A stretch of 64,000 nucleotides of DNA from Cryobacterium sp. SO2 (GCF_026151165.2 NZ_CP117849.1:124001-188000); one strand, 5' to 3'. Shown: positions 24,446 to 39,400, counted from the stretch's first letter. The notes: generated by a model not told the origin, from the letters alone. A program made the numbers and translations.

Positions 24446-25192
24446 ATGACCCAGGCCGACACGTTCCCGGTGACCGGACTTCCCCGAACCGGCCTGCCCA
24501 CCCGTGCCCTCGTGGTCGGTGACCCGTTCCGCGCCGAGCGCATCTCCCACCAGCTCACCAATGTGCGGGAGGTCGCCCATCAGCGCGAGTACCGCTCGTT
24601 CGTGGGCGAGTGGAACGGGACGCCGGTCGTGGTCGCGTCCCACGGCGTCGGGGCCCCCGGCGCCATCTGCCTCTTCCAGGAGCTGATGGACGCCGGCGTC
24701 GACACCATCATCAGGCTCGGCACCGCCGGGGCCATGCTCCGCGGGATCGGCGATGGCGACCTCATCATCGCCGAGTCCTGCGTGCGCGACGACGGCGTCA
24801 CCCACCAGCTCGTGCCGGAGAGCTACCCGGCGGCCGCCACCCCGGAGGTTGTGGTCGCGCTTGCAGACGCCGCCCGCCGTCATGACGCGCCGCACCACCG
24901 CGGGGTCGTCTGGACCAGAGCAGCGTTCTACCCCGGGATCATCGACCTCAACCAGGACGGCTACGTGAAACTGGGCGTGCTCGCCATCGAGATGGAGCTC
25001 TCCGCCCTGCTGGTGCTGGCCTCCACCCGCGGCGTCCGGGCCGGCGGCGGCCTGGTCATCGACGGCGCGAACGCCGACGACCTCGTCGACGGCGCCGGCT
25101 ACGACCCGCACCGCACCGTCGTCGCGGACGGCGTCGCCCGCGGAGTCCAGGTCACCCTCGACGCCCTCGTCGCCCTGCCAGAGCTCGCCTGA
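24446..25192 (+). CDS. Nucleoside phosphorylase (uridine/purine phosphorylase family)
   Basis: A 248-residue PNP/UDP-family enzyme: phosphorolysis of a nucleoside to base and ribose-1-phosphate. It shows ALVVGDPFRAERI near the start, the phosphate loop IIRLGTAGAM, HGVGAPGA and the substrate-binding EMELSALLVLAS. It ends slightly short of classical uridine phosphorylases. AGAGGAG precedes ATG 24446. Its stop overlaps the amidohydrolase start (TGATG), pointing to a two-enzyme nucleoside salvage operon. Confidence 0.85.
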   Translation: MTQADTFPVTGLPRTGLPTRALVVGDPFRAERISHQLTNVREVAHQREYRSFVGEWNGTPVVVASHGVGAPGAICLFQELMDAGVDTIIRLGTAGAMLRGIGDGDLIIAESCVRDDGVTHQLVPESYPAAATPEVVVALADAARRHDAPHHRGVVWTRAAFYPGIIDLNQDGYVKLGVLAIEMELSALLVLASTRGVRAGGGLVIDGANADDLVDGAGYDPHRTVVADGVARGVQVTLDALVALPELA

Positions 25193-26499
25193 TGGCCACC
25201 GAACCCGTCGACCTGATCCTCACCGCGGATGCCGTGCTCACGGTCGACGCCACCGGCACGATCGTCGAGGCCGGCGCCGTCGCCATCCGCGCAGGGCTCA
25301 TCGTGGAGGTCGGGCCTGCCGCCGAGCTGCTCGCCCGGTACCACCCCGCCGAGCTCATCGAGAACCCCGGCTGCGTGCTCGCGCCCGGCTGGGTGAACAC
25401 CCACACCCACCTGGCCATGAACCTGTTCCGCGGCGCCGCCGACGACGTCACCCTCGAGGTGTTCCTCGAGCGCATGATCGCTGCGGAGATGCGCACCCTG
25501 AGCGCGGCGACCGTCGCGGTCGGTGCCCGGGCCGGCATCGCGGAATGCCTGGCCGGCGGCACCACCACGGCGCTGGACATGTACTGGTTCCCGCGCGCCA
25601 CCCGTGCCGTCGCCGCCGAAGCCGGTTTCCGGCTGCTGAACGGACCCATCTTCATGGGCAACCAAGACCCGGAGGGCCGTGATTTCGCGGGCATGCTCGC
25701 CGAGGCGCGCGCGATCCTCGCCGACAACCGCGCCGAGACGCCCGACGACGACCTGTGGGTGATGCCGCACTCCGCCTACCTGCTCGACCGGCCGCAGCTC
25801 GAGGACATCCGCGCGCTGGCCGCCGAGGCCGGCGCCCGGGTGCACACCCACGCCTCCGAAAGCCTCGGCGAGGTCGCCATGGCCGGGCAGGTCAACGGCG
25901 ACCGGCCGATCGCGGTGCTCGATGCATCCGGGCTGCTCACCGCCCGCACGGTGCTGGCCCATGCCGTGCACCTCACCGACGCCGAGATCGACCGCATCGC
26001 GGCCAGCGGCGCCGCCGTGGCGCACTGCCCGGTGTCGAACCTCAAGCTGGGCTGCGGCATAGCGCGGGTGCCCGAGCTGCTCGCCGCCGACGCCGCGCTC
26101 GGCCTCGGCACCGACGGGGCCGCATCCGCCGGCGCCCTGGACATGTTCGCGGCCGTGCGGATGGCCGCGCTGCTTCACAAGGGCACCACCAACGACCCCA
26201 CCATGGTCAGCGCCGAACGGGCCGTGCGGCTCGGCACCGTCGACGGCGCCCGAGCCCTGGGCCTGAGCGACGTGGGCACGATCGAGGCCGGCATGCAGGC
26301 CGACCTGCAGGTGGTGCGGGTCGACACCCCCAACGCGCAGCCCACCCGTGACCCCTGGTCGGCGCTCGTCTACGCCGCCACGGCCACCGACGTACGGCAC
26401 ACCGTTGTGCGCGGCCGCGTCCTGCTGCGAGACCGGGTGCTGCAGACCATCGACGAGGAGTCGGCCCTGCGCGACCTTACGGAGGCCGTCGCCCGCTAG
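25192..26499 (+). CDS. Amidohydrolase, MTA/SAH deaminase or cytosine deaminase-like (ATZ/TRZ family)
   Basis: A 435-residue metal-dependent deaminase. Metal ligands are recognisable in NTHTHLAM (HxH, about residue 67), VHTHASE (about 220), HAVHLTD (about 262) and LGTDGAASA (about 305). The arrangement fits the MtaD/SsnA/guanine-deaminase group. Coupled to a nucleoside phosphorylase, it most likely deaminates a nucleoside or nucleobase; 5-methylthioadenosine/S-adenosylhomocysteine deaminase is the usual label but is not proved. Confidence 0.82.
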   Translation: MATEPVDLILTADAVLTVDATGTIVEAGAVAIRAGLIVEVGPAAELLARYHPAELIENPGCVLAPGWVNTHTHLAMNLFRGAADDVTLEVFLERMIAAEMRTLSAATVAVGARAGIAECLAGGTTTALDMYWFPRATRAVAAEAGFRLLNGPIFMGNQDPEGRDFAGMLAEARAILADNRAETPDDDLWVMPHSAYLLDRPQLEDIRALAAEAGARVHTHASESLGEVAMAGQVNGDRPIAVLDASGLLTARTVLAHAVHLTDAEIDRIAASGAAVAHCPVSNLKLGCGIARVPELLAADAALGLGTDGAASAGALDMFAAVRMAALLHKGTTNDPTMVSAERAVRLGTVDGARALGLSDVGTIEAGMQADLQVVRVDTPNAQPTRDPWSALVYAATATDVRHTVVRGRVLLRDRVLQTIDEESALRDLTEAVAR

Positions 26500-26502
26500 C
26501 AT
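26497..26502 (+). promoter_or_regulatory. -10 box (leaderless) of the thioesterase gene
   Basis: TAGCAT ends six bases before GTG 26509; its first three bases are the TAG stop of the upstream gene. Confidence 0.55.
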
Positions 26503-26508
26503 CATCGG

Positions 26509-27087
26509 GTGCACATGTTCTTTCGAACCCTGCTCCACTCCCTGCTGTCGCGCTTCGGCCGCCGCCTCGGGCACTACGACGTCGCCCGCACGCGGTTCAT
26601 CACGCTGCCCAGCGACCAGGACATCCTGCGGCACATGAACAACGGCGTCTATCTGTCGATCATGGACATCGCCCGGTTCGACATGCTGCACCGCACCGGC
26701 ATCTGGGCGATCTTCCAGGCCAAGGGCTGGTATCCGGTCGTGGTGTCCGAGACCATCAGCTTCCGCAAGTCGCTCACCCTCGGCCAGCGCTTCACGGTTG
26801 AGTCGCGCATCCTCGGTTTCGACGAGAAGGCCGTCTACGTCGAGCAGCGCTTTGTGCGCCCCGTCGACGGTCCGGATGCGACGCCCGGCGAGGTCGAGGT
26901 CTACGCGCGCGGCTTCATCCGCGGCCGGTTCCTCAAACGCACGGGCGGCGTGGTGACCATCGCCGAGCTCACGGCCGCCGTCGGCGCCGCGCCGGACGAA
27001 CTCACGGTGCCGGCCTGGCTGCTCGACTGGAGCGCCGACGTGGCGATGCCGGCCACTCGGGCGCCGGCCCCCAGCGTCTGGGAGTAA
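26509..27087 (+). CDS. Acyl-CoA thioesterase (hotdog fold, 4HBT/THEM6-like)
   Basis: A 192-residue hotdog-fold protein. The core motif HMNNGVYLSIMDIARFDML (about residues 42-60) is the catalytic helix region of 4-hydroxybenzoyl-CoA thioesterase relatives, with SETISFRKSLTLGQRF forming the next strand. It probably hydrolyses an acyl-CoA; the acyl group is unknown. Confidence 0.84.
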   Translation: MHMFFRTLLHSLLSRFGRRLGHYDVARTRFITLPSDQDILRHMNNGVYLSIMDIARFDMLHRTGIWAIFQAKGWYPVVVSETISFRKSLTLGQRFTVESRILGFDEKAVYVEQRFVRPVDGPDATPGEVEVYARGFIRGRFLKRTGGVVTIAELTAAVGAAPDELTVPAWLLDWSADVAMPATRAPAPSVWE

Positions 27088-27099
27088 CGCTCTCGCGGT

Positions 27100-27660
27100 T
27101 CAGACCGAGTCGGCGTTCTGGGGCGGATGCGTGTGCTTGGGCACGATGAGCTCCTGGTAGTGCCGCTTCAGCGCCGGGTAGTACCGGCTGAACGCCGGCA
27201 GCGTGTGGTGGGTGCGCGAGGCGACGAGGCGGTCCAGGTAGTAGTCCCAGACCGGCCCGAATGTGGCCGCCTCCGCCGCGGAGTGCAGGCGCAGCCCGAA
27301 GGTCAGCACGGTCTTCCCCGACCCCTCGGTCAGGTGTGCCAGGACCCGCCAGGCATCCTCCCCTTCGCCGATGTCCAGCGCCAGCCGGTTCGGCGGGGTG
27401 CATTCGAGGATGCTCACGTATTCCCACTGGGAATCGTTCTTCGACTCCATCCGGAAGCGCACCGCCCCGGTCAACGGCGACCCTGTGTAGGTGCCGATCC
27501 AACCGTGCAGGGCCTCTGGCTTGGTCAGGCCTTCCCAGACATACTCGGGGGCCGCCGAGAAGATGCGGTCGAAGAGCAGGTAGAGGCCGTCAGCCCGGTG
27601 GGCGAACCGCCCGGTGGCGTGGGCGATATCCGGCGGACCCGGCATAGGTTGGGTGGGCAT
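27100..27660 (-). CDS. SRPBCC family protein (AHSA1-like)
   Basis: A 186-residue START-like lipid or ligand-binding fold protein: FDRIFSAAPEYVWEGLTKPEALHGWIG is the classical AHSA1 N-terminal pattern, and HLTEGSGKTVLTFGLRL the later strands. The C-terminal 25 residues (KRHYQELIVPKHTHPP) are an extension. ATG 27660 with GGAGG upstream was chosen over a GTG four codons before. It is convergent with the thioesterase gene. Confidence 0.82.
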   Translation of the reverse strand: MPTQPMPGPPDIAHATGRFAHRADGLYLLFDRIFSAAPEYVWEGLTKPEALHGWIGTYTGSPLTGAVRFRMESKNDSQWEYVSILECTPPNRLALDIGEGEDAWRVLAHLTEGSGKTVLTFGLRLHSAAEAATFGPVWDYYLDRLVASRTHHTLPAFSRYYPALKRHYQELIVPKHTHPPQNADSV

Positions 27661-27747
27661 TGTGACCTCCACGGTGAGTGAACACGAGCCTTCTCTCTGA
27701 GGCTATGCCTTCTTCAGGGTCGCCGCCAGAGAGCCCCCGTGCTGGGC

Positions 27748-29301
27748 TCACTCGGCCTCGAGCACCGCCATGGCGGCGTTGTACCCGCCGATCCCGCTGA
27801 CGCCGCCGCCACGACGCGCACCGGCGCCGCAGAGCAGGATCCGGGGGTGGCCGGTCGCGACGCCCCAGCGCTGGGCCGGGGTGGTCCGAGCGTCGTCGTC
27901 CTCCAGGAACGGCCACGACAGCAGGCCGTGGAAGATGTCGCCGCCGGGCATGTTCAATGCCGCCTCCAGGTCCGCGGTGGTCTTGGTCTCGATGCAGGGC
28001 GCCCCGGCGGCGTCGGTCATCAGCACGTCCTCGATGGGTTCGGCGAGCACCGAGTTCAGGGAGGCGAGCACGGCCGCCTGCAGCTGGGCGCGTGTGGCGG
28101 TGTTGTCCGCCGTGGTGAGGCGGTCGGGCGTGTGCAGGCCGAACACCGTGAGAGTGTGGGCGCCGGCGGCGACGAGGTCGGGGGAGAGGATGCTCGGGTC
28201 ACTGAGTGAATGGCAGTAGATTTCGCAGGCCAGCGTGCCGGGGATGCGGCCGGTGCTCGCCTCGGCGTACGCGGCCTCGAGTTGGCTGAGGGTCTCGTTG
28301 ATGTGGAAGGTGCCGCCGAACGCCGCCTCAGCCGAGACCGAGGGGTCGAGCAGCCGGGGCAGCCGGGTCAGCAGCAGGTTCACCTTCACCTGGGCACCCT
28401 CCGGCTTCACCCCCGGGCTCTCACCCAACAGTCCCCGCAGCACCCAGGGCGCCACATTCGCCAGCACGTGTCCGCCGACGACGCTGTCGTCCCATCCCGC
28501 CACGGTGTACCGCACGGTCCCGTCCGGGTCGATCCCGGTCACGGTCGCCCCGGTCAGGATGCGCGCGCCGGCCTGTCGGGCCACCCGCTCCAGTTCCGCC
28601 GTCACCGCGCCCATCCCGCCGATCGGCACGTCCCAGTCGCCGGTTCCGTTGCCGATGGAGTGATAGAGAAAACACCGGTTCGCGTCGAGTGACTCGTCGT
28701 GCACCGAGGTGAACGTGCCGATGAGTCCGTCGGTGGCCACGACACCGCGCACGAGGTCGTTGCCGAACCGCCGGGTGAGCAGGTCGCCGAGGGGGCGTTC
28801 GATGAGTTCGTTCCACAGCTTGTCGTCGCCGAGCAGCCGCCTGGACTCCGACCGGGTGGGCAGCGGCTCGCAGACCGTGGGGAAGAGGACACGGGCCAGC
28901 TGGGCGAGATCCTCGCCCAGCGTCTCCCACGCAGCGAGGTCGCCGCCGGCCCCGATCCGCTCGAAGGAGGCCCTGGTGGCAGCCGTGTCGCCGGAATCGA
29001 TCAGCAGGCCGTGTGCCGGATTGGCGGGATCCGGCGTGTACGAGGAGAAGCGGCGCCGGGCCAGGCGGATCGACAGGCCGAGCTCGTCGATGATCCGGGC
29101 CGGCAGCAGGCTCACCAGGTACGAGTATCTGGACAGTCGGGCATCCACCCCGGCGAACGCCGTCGCTGAGACCGCGGCGCCGCCCACGTGGTCGTCGCGC
29201 TCGAGCAGCAGCACGCTCTTGCCCGCCCTGGCTAGGTAAGCGGCGGCGGTCAGGCCGTTGTGGCCCGCCCCGACGATGACGATGTCGTGTGTCTTATCCA
29301 T
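27748..29301 (-). CDS. FAD-dependent oxidoreductase, phytoene desaturase/PYROXD2-like
   Basis: A 517-residue flavoprotein. The dinucleotide-binding motif IVIVGAGHNGLTAAAYLARAG opens the protein (residues 7-27), EREDHV-type ERDDHVGGAA follows, and the C-terminal GAGARRGGGVSGIGGYNAA closes the FAD site. Related to CrtI-type carotenoid desaturases, but no other carotenoid genes (crtE, crtB, lycopene cyclase) are nearby, so this is more like the uncharacterised PYROXD2 group. It is divergent from the rRNA operon. Confidence 0.85.
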   Translation of the reverse strand: MDKTHDIVIVGAGHNGLTAAAYLARAGKSVLLLERDDHVGGAAVSATAFAGVDARLSRYSYLVSLLPARIIDELGLSIRLARRRFSSYTPDPANPAHGLLIDSGDTAATRASFERIGAGGDLAAWETLGEDLAQLARVLFPTVCEPLPTRSESRRLLGDDKLWNELIERPLGDLLTRRFGNDLVRGVVATDGLIGTFTSVHDESLDANRCFLYHSIGNGTGDWDVPIGGMGAVTAELERVARQAGARILTGATVTGIDPDGTVRYTVAGWDDSVVGGHVLANVAPWVLRGLLGESPGVKPEGAQVKVNLLLTRLPRLLDPSVSAEAAFGGTFHINETLSQLEAAYAEASTGRIPGTLACEIYCHSLSDPSILSPDLVAAGAHTLTVFGLHTPDRLTTADNTATRAQLQAAVLASLNSVLAEPIEDVLMTDAAGAPCIETKTTADLEAALNMPGGDIFHGLLSWPFLEDDDARTTPAQRWGVATGHPRILLCGAGARRGGGVSGIGGYNAAMAVLEAE

Positions 29302-29384
29302 GGAGGGACCCTTTCTGGACGGCGGCGATGCCTGGTCTCGACCCTAGCTTCGCAGGGCCGACACGCCCGGGATGTGGATGGGAT

Positions 29385-29413
29385 TTGCGACCCCCTCAGA
29401 ATCCCCGTAATGT
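29385..29413 (+). promoter_or_regulatory. Candidate rRNA operon promoter
   Basis: TTGCGA (29385-29390) and TAATGT (29408-29413) are spaced by 17 bases. This is the best -35/-10 pair I see upstream, giving a leader of about 430 bases; additional promoters are possible. Confidence 0.4.
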
Positions 29414-29626
29414 CATCTCTCGTCACCCCACAGGTTCGGAAAGCCGCAGAGCTTCCGGCCTCAAGCGGGACCAAATCCAAGCAGAAAAGAAAGCGATTCT
29501 TCGCTTTGTACAGCTTGATGAAGTTCGCTTCGAATCCAGTTTCTGGAAACCAAGCGGGCAACAAGAACAACATCGAAGTGCCCCGGAGCGACAGCCATTA
29601 GGCCTGAAGTCGGGTGCGTCCGATCC

Positions 29627-29641
29627 TTGAGAACTCAACAG
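29627..29641 (+). promoter_or_regulatory. rRNA leader conserved motif
   Basis: TTGAGAACTCAACAG matches the spacer motif at 31679-31693 in 13 of 15 bases. Similar sequences precede actinobacterial 16S and 23S genes and are thought to take part in antitermination or processing; that role is inferred here. Confidence 0.5.
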
Positions 29642-29851
29642 CGTGCACAATGTCAAATGCCAAAAACCTCGGTCGTAGGGCTCCTTTCTAGGGAGTACCG
29701 CGGAAGAGATTCCTTTGGAAAACATTTAAACAACAAAGCAAGTCAGTAATGATTTGTTCTGTCAGTTTCAAACTTGTGTCTTGTTCGCCTATTCCGGCGG
29801 CTGGACACACTAGATGTGCCCACTGAGCTTGCTTGGTGAGGCTATTAAACA

Positions 29852-34955
<5,104 letters not shown>

Positions 34956-35078
34956 ACTCAGTTTGAATAAGCTGCTATGCGTCCACTATGTGGTTCTCGA
35001 TGTACGGTCGAGAACAAACACACTCCTCATGGGAGTGTTCTATAACTAAAAATATAGATTCGATTCACCATCACCAGG

Positions 35079-35197
35079 TGTTTCGGCGGCTATAGCAAGA
35101 GGGAAACGCCCGGTCACATTCCGAACCCGGAAGCTAAGACTCTTTGCGCCGATGGTACTGCAGGGGGGACCCTGTGGGAGAGTAGGACACCGCCGGA
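35079..35197 (+). rRNA. rrf: 5S ribosomal RNA
   Basis: About 119 bases: starts TGTTTCGGCGGCTATAGC, contains the conserved CCGAACCCGGAAGCTAAG loop and GATGGTACTGCAGGGGGGAC, and ends GGACACCGCCGGA, which pairs with the 5' end. It follows the 23S gene after about 120 bases. Confidence 0.95.
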
Positions 35198-35215
35198 CTT
35201 AACTTAGCAACACAC

Positions 35216-35246
35216 AAAATGGCCACCCCTCAGGGGTGGCCATTTT
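35216..35246 (+). terminator. rRNA operon rho-independent terminator
   Basis: AAAATGGCCACCCCT and AGGGGTGGCCATTTT form a perfect 15-bp stem about a single C, followed by GCGTTT. The A-rich 5' side gives a T-tract at the stem end, the classical bidirectional form. Confidence 0.92.
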
Positions 35247-35254
35247 GCGTTTAA

Positions 35255-35281
35255 CCCACCCCACCCCACCCCGCCCCGCCC
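35255..35281. repeat. C-rich tract with G-quadruplex potential on the minus strand
   Basis: A 27-base run of C blocks separated by single A or G: on the minus strand it reads as GGGG blocks spaced by one base, at least four in a row. It lies between the rRNA terminator and the adenine deaminase gene. Confidence 0.7.
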
Positions 35282-35285
35282 GTCC

Positions 35286-35346
35286 CGCGACCCGTGAGTC
35301 AAACCCCCAAAACCCCCGGTTTTCGGGGTCAAACTCACGGCTCGCG
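35286..35346. repeat. 61-base palindromic intergenic element
   Basis: Arms of 29 bases (35286-35314 and 35318-35346) match in 24 positions around a CCC loop: outer CGCGA/TCGCG, then CCGTGAGT/ACTCACGG, then AAAACC/GGTTTT. It lies in the promoter region of the adenine deaminase gene. It differs in sequence from the palindromes at 11138 and 45578. Confidence 0.7.
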
Positions 35347-35389
35347 ATGTTGGTACCGTGGGGATTCACCTGAACCGGGGGAGACACCT

Positions 35390-36403
35390 ATGAACGTTGG
35401 CACCTGGCCCGTCGCAGAACTTCACGTGCACATCGAGGGCACGCTCGAGACCGAGCTTCTCGTGACCCTGGCCCGCCGCAACAACGTGCCCCTGCCCAGT
35501 TACGACCCCGACGCGCTCCGTGAGCTCTACAGGTTCACCGACCTCCAGTCGTTCCTTGATATCTACTACGCAAACCTCGCCGTGCTGCGCACCGAGGAGG
35601 ACTTCTACGACCTGGGCCTGGCCTACCTCGTTCGTGCCGCCCGCGCCGGTGTGCGCCGGGCCGAGATCTTCTTCGACCCGCAGACCCACCTGGCCAACGG
35701 CATCCCGCTCGCGGTGGTCTTCGGCGGACTCACCCGCGCCCTCACCGAGGGCCGCGAGAACCTCGGTATCTCCGCCGACCTCATCCTCTGCTTCCTGCGC
35801 CACCTCGGTGGCGCCGCTGCGCTGGAGACCCTCGACGCGGCCATCCCGTTCCTCGACCAGTTCATCGGCGTCGGACTCGACTCCGCAGAGGTCGGCTTCC
35901 CGCCGTCGCTCTTCACCGAGGTATTCGCCAAGGCCCAGGCGCTGGGCCTGCACCGCGTGGCGCACGCCGGCGAGGAGGGCGGACCCGACTATGTGCACGA
36001 AGCTCTCGACCTGCTCGGTGTTGAGCGCGTCGACCACGGCATTCGCGCCATCGAAGATCCCGATCTGGTGCAGATACTGCGCGACAGGCAGATTCCGCTC
36101 ACGGTGTGCCCGCTCTCCAACGTATGCCTGCAGGCGACCCCGACGCTCGGAGCACATCCGCTGCCGGCGCTGCTTGCCGCGGGTCTGCTCGTGACCATCA
36201 GCAGCGACGATCCGGCCTATTTCGGTGGTTACGTCGACGACAACCTCGCCGCCGTCGAACACGAATTCGGCCTGGACCCGCACGAGATGGCGACCCTCGC
36301 CCGCAACTCCTTCCGGGCGTCGTTCTTGCCCGAGGCTGAGAAACGCCGGCACCTCGCCGCCGTGGACGAGCACCTCGAGGGGTTGCTGCGACTAATCTCG
36401 TGA
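35390..36403 (+). CDS. Adenine deaminase, Aah1-type (adenosine deaminase superfamily)
   Basis: A 337-residue zinc enzyme that hydrolyses adenine to hypoxanthine and ammonia. Metal and catalytic motifs are ELHVHIEGTLE (HxH, residues 11-13), HAGEEGG (about 194-200), DHGIRAIED and SSDDPAYFGGY (about 271-281). HIEGTLE, FFDPQTHL, GLDSAEVGFPP and DDPAYFGGY are characteristic of the adenine deaminase branch, whereas true adenosine deaminases have HLDG and lack them. Automatic pipelines often label it adenosine deaminase. GGGGGA precedes ATG 35390. The stop overlaps the putA start (GTGA). Confidence 0.87.
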   Translation: MNVGTWPVAELHVHIEGTLETELLVTLARRNNVPLPSYDPDALRELYRFTDLQSFLDIYYANLAVLRTEEDFYDLGLAYLVRAARAGVRRAEIFFDPQTHLANGIPLAVVFGGLTRALTEGRENLGISADLILCFLRHLGGAAALETLDAAIPFLDQFIGVGLDSAEVGFPPSLFTEVFAKAQALGLHRVAHAGEEGGPDYVHEALDLLGVERVDHGIRAIEDPDLVQILRDRQIPLTVCPLSNVCLQATPTLGAHPLPALLAAGLLVTISSDDPAYFGGYVDDNLAAVEHEFGLDPHEMATLARNSFRASFLPEAEKRRHLAAVDEHLEGLLRLIS

Positions 36404-39400
36404 GCATGACCAATCCCACTCCGAACGTGCAGCAGGACCTCGGTGCGGAGGTCGTGAACCTCGTCACCAAGTGGCTGGCCGACAGCGCCACGATCCCCGC
36501 GGACCAGTCTGCGGAGCGGTTGGCCGGGGTGCTGAAGGACCCGAACGGACTGGACTTCACGGTGGGTTTCGTGGACGGTGTGATGCGTCCGGAAGACGTC
36601 ATGGTGGCCGGCTACAACCTGCAACGGGTCGCCAAACTGGCACCGGCCTTCCTTCCCCCTGTGCTCCGCGGCGCCATCGGCGTGGGCGGTGTGATGGGCC
36701 CTGTGCTGCCCTGGGTGGTCATCCCGGCAGCGCGCAAGGTCCTGCGCCAGATGGTCGGGCACCTGGTGGTGGATGCCACACCGGAGAAGCTCGGTCCGGC
36801 CATCGACCACCTGCGCGCATCCGGCAACCGGTTGAACATCAACCTGCTCGGCGAGGCCGTGCTCGGCGAGAAGGAAGCGTTGCGCCGCCTCGATGGCACC
36901 CGCGACCTCCTCGCCCGCGATGACGTGGACTACGTGTCGATCAAGGTCTCCGCGATCGTGAGTCAACTCTCGATGTGGGCGTTCGACGAGGCCGTCGACC
37001 GGGTCGTGGAACGCCTGACCCCGCTCTATGAATTGGCCGCAGCGTCGCCGAGCCCCAAGTTCATCAACCTCGACATGGAGGAGTACCGGGACCTGGACCT
37101 GACCATCGCGGTCTTCGAACGCATCCTCGACCAGCCGGCCCTGCAGCACCTCGAAGCCGGCATCGTGTTGCAGGCCTACCTGCCGGATGCGCTCGGCGCG
37201 TTGCAGGACCTCACCCAGTGGGCCCATGCGCGCCGTGCCGGCGGCGGTGCCCCCATCAAGGTGCGCATCGTCAAGGGCGCCAACCTTGCCATGGAGCACG
37301 TCGACGCTGTCGTGCACGGCTGGCCGCTGGCCACGTACGCCAGCAAGCAGGACACCGACACCAACTACAAGCGGGTGCTCAACTGGGCGCTCACCCCCCA
37401 GAACACCGACGCCGTGCGCATCGGCGTGGCCGGCCACAACCTGTTCGACGTGGCCTACGCCTACCTCCTCGCCCAGCAACGCGGCGTGGACGACCGCATC
37501 GAATTCGAAATGCTCCTGGGCATGGCCACGAGCCAGGCCGAAGCGGTGAAGAAGGACGTGGGCCGGCTGCTGCTGTACACGCCGGTGGTGAACCCCGCCG
37601 AGTTCGACGTGGCCATCAGCTACCTGATCCGCCGCCTCGAAGAGAACGCCAGTGACGACAACTTCATGTCCGCCGTCTTCGAACTAGTCGACACCCCCGC
37701 CCTGTTCGACCGGGAGAAGCAGCGCTTCCTCGCCTCGCTGGCCGCCCTGGAATCCGGCGCAGCCATGCAGCGCGGCGTCATCCAGGCGCCGGCGCCCAAC
37801 CGGCGGCAGGACCGCTCGGTCGTCGTCCCCCTCGAACCGGCGCCCGGCCAGACTGATACGCCCGCACTGACCACGCCGCCGGCTCCGGACGACGACCCCA
37901 ACCTCACCGCCATGGTTCTCGGACTCACCCGGGGGTCGGTGTCCAGGAGCCTGTCGGTGCTGGGCGGCTTCCACAACGAACCCGACACCGACCCGTCCCT
38001 CCCGGCGAACCGGGCCTGGGGGCGCGAGATCCTCGCCCGCGTCGAGGACTCCCGCCTGGGTGCGGACACCATCGCCCAGGCCCGCATCGACGACGCCGAC
38101 AGGCTCGACGAGGTGATCACGACTGTCACCGATGCCGCCGCCGTCTGGGGGCGGAAGACCGGCGCCGAACGCGCCGCCGTGCTGCACCGGGCCGGCCAGG
38201 CCCTCGCCGCCAACCGGGGTCGCCTGATCGAGGTAATGGCCGCCGAAACCGGCAAGACCATCGCGGAGGGTGACCCCGAAGTGAGCGAGGCGATCGACTT
38301 CGCGCACTACTACGCCGAACGCGCCCGCGACCTCGACCGGGTGCAGGGCGCCACGTTCGTGCCCGCCCGGCTTACGGTGGTCACACCGCCGTGGAACTTC
38401 CCCGTCGCCATCCCCGCCGGAGGGGTGCTCGCCGCCCTGGCCGCCGGGTCCGGCGTGATCATCAAGCCCGCCACCCTCGCCCAACGCACGGGCGCCGTTC
38501 TCGTGGAAGCGCTCTGGGAGGCCGGCGTGCCCCGGGACCTGCTGGCCATCGTCGACCTGCCCGACCGCACCCTCGGCAGCCGGCTGATCGCGAGCCCCGG
38601 CGTGGACCGGGTGATCCTCACCGGAGCGTACGAGACCGCGCAGCTGTTCCGCGGGCTGCGCGAAGACCTGCCGCTCCTGGCCGAGACCAGCGGCAAGAAC
38701 GCCATCATCGTCACCCCGTCCGCCGACCTCGACCTGGCCGCCGCTGACGTGATCAAGAGCGCGTTCGGTCACGCCGGCCAGAAGTGCTCCGCCGCCAGCC
38801 TGGTCATCCTCGTCGGGTCGGTCGCCAGGTCCACCCGGTTCCTCGGCCAGCTCGTGGATGCCGCGACCTCCCTGCGCGTGGGACGTCCCGCCGATCCCAC
38901 CAGTCAGATGGGCCCCATCGTCGAGCCTGCCGCCGGCAAACTGCTGCACGCGCTCACCGAGCTCGGCGCCGGCGAACGGTGGCTGGTCGAACCGAAACTG
39001 CTCGACGACCCGCTGGAAACCGGCGTCGGGCAACTGTGGTCGCCGGGCATCCGCTCTGGCGTCGCCCCCGGCTCCTATTTCCACCTCACCGAGTTCTTCG
39101 GTCCCGTGCTCGGCGTCATGCACGCCCGCACGCTGGCGGAGGCCATCCGCTACCAGAACGCCGTCGACTACGGGCTCACCGCGGGGCTGCACTCCCTCGA
39201 CGCCGACGAGATCGCCGAATGGGTCGACACCGTGCAGGCCGGCAACCTCTACGTGAACCGGGGCATCACCGGCGCCATCGTGCAGCGCCAGCCGTTCGGC
39301 GGCTGGAAGCGCTCCGCTGTGGGACCGGGCAACAAGGCCGGCGGACCCAACTACCTCTTCGGGTTGGGCGGCTGGGTCACCGACCCTGGCCGCAACAGCT

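Larger units (their letters stand above)
29302..29851 (+). other. rRNA operon promoter and leader region (no gene)
   Basis: 550 bases without a credible coding region. It holds a possible promoter (29385-29413), a 7-bp hairpin AAAGCGA-ttct-TCGCTTT (29490-29507), and the conserved leader motif TTGAGAACTCAACAG (29627-29641), repeated in slightly changed form in the 16S-23S spacer. AT content rises sharply from about 29640, as expected for an rRNA processing leader. Confidence 0.7.

Noticed and set aside
27748..29301. Carotenoid biosynthesis cluster
   Set aside because: Only one CrtI-like flavoprotein is present; no prenyltransferase, phytoene synthase or cyclase is nearby.
35390..36403. Adenosine deaminase
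   Set aside because: Signature motifs are those of the adenine deaminase (Aah1) branch, so this name was not used.
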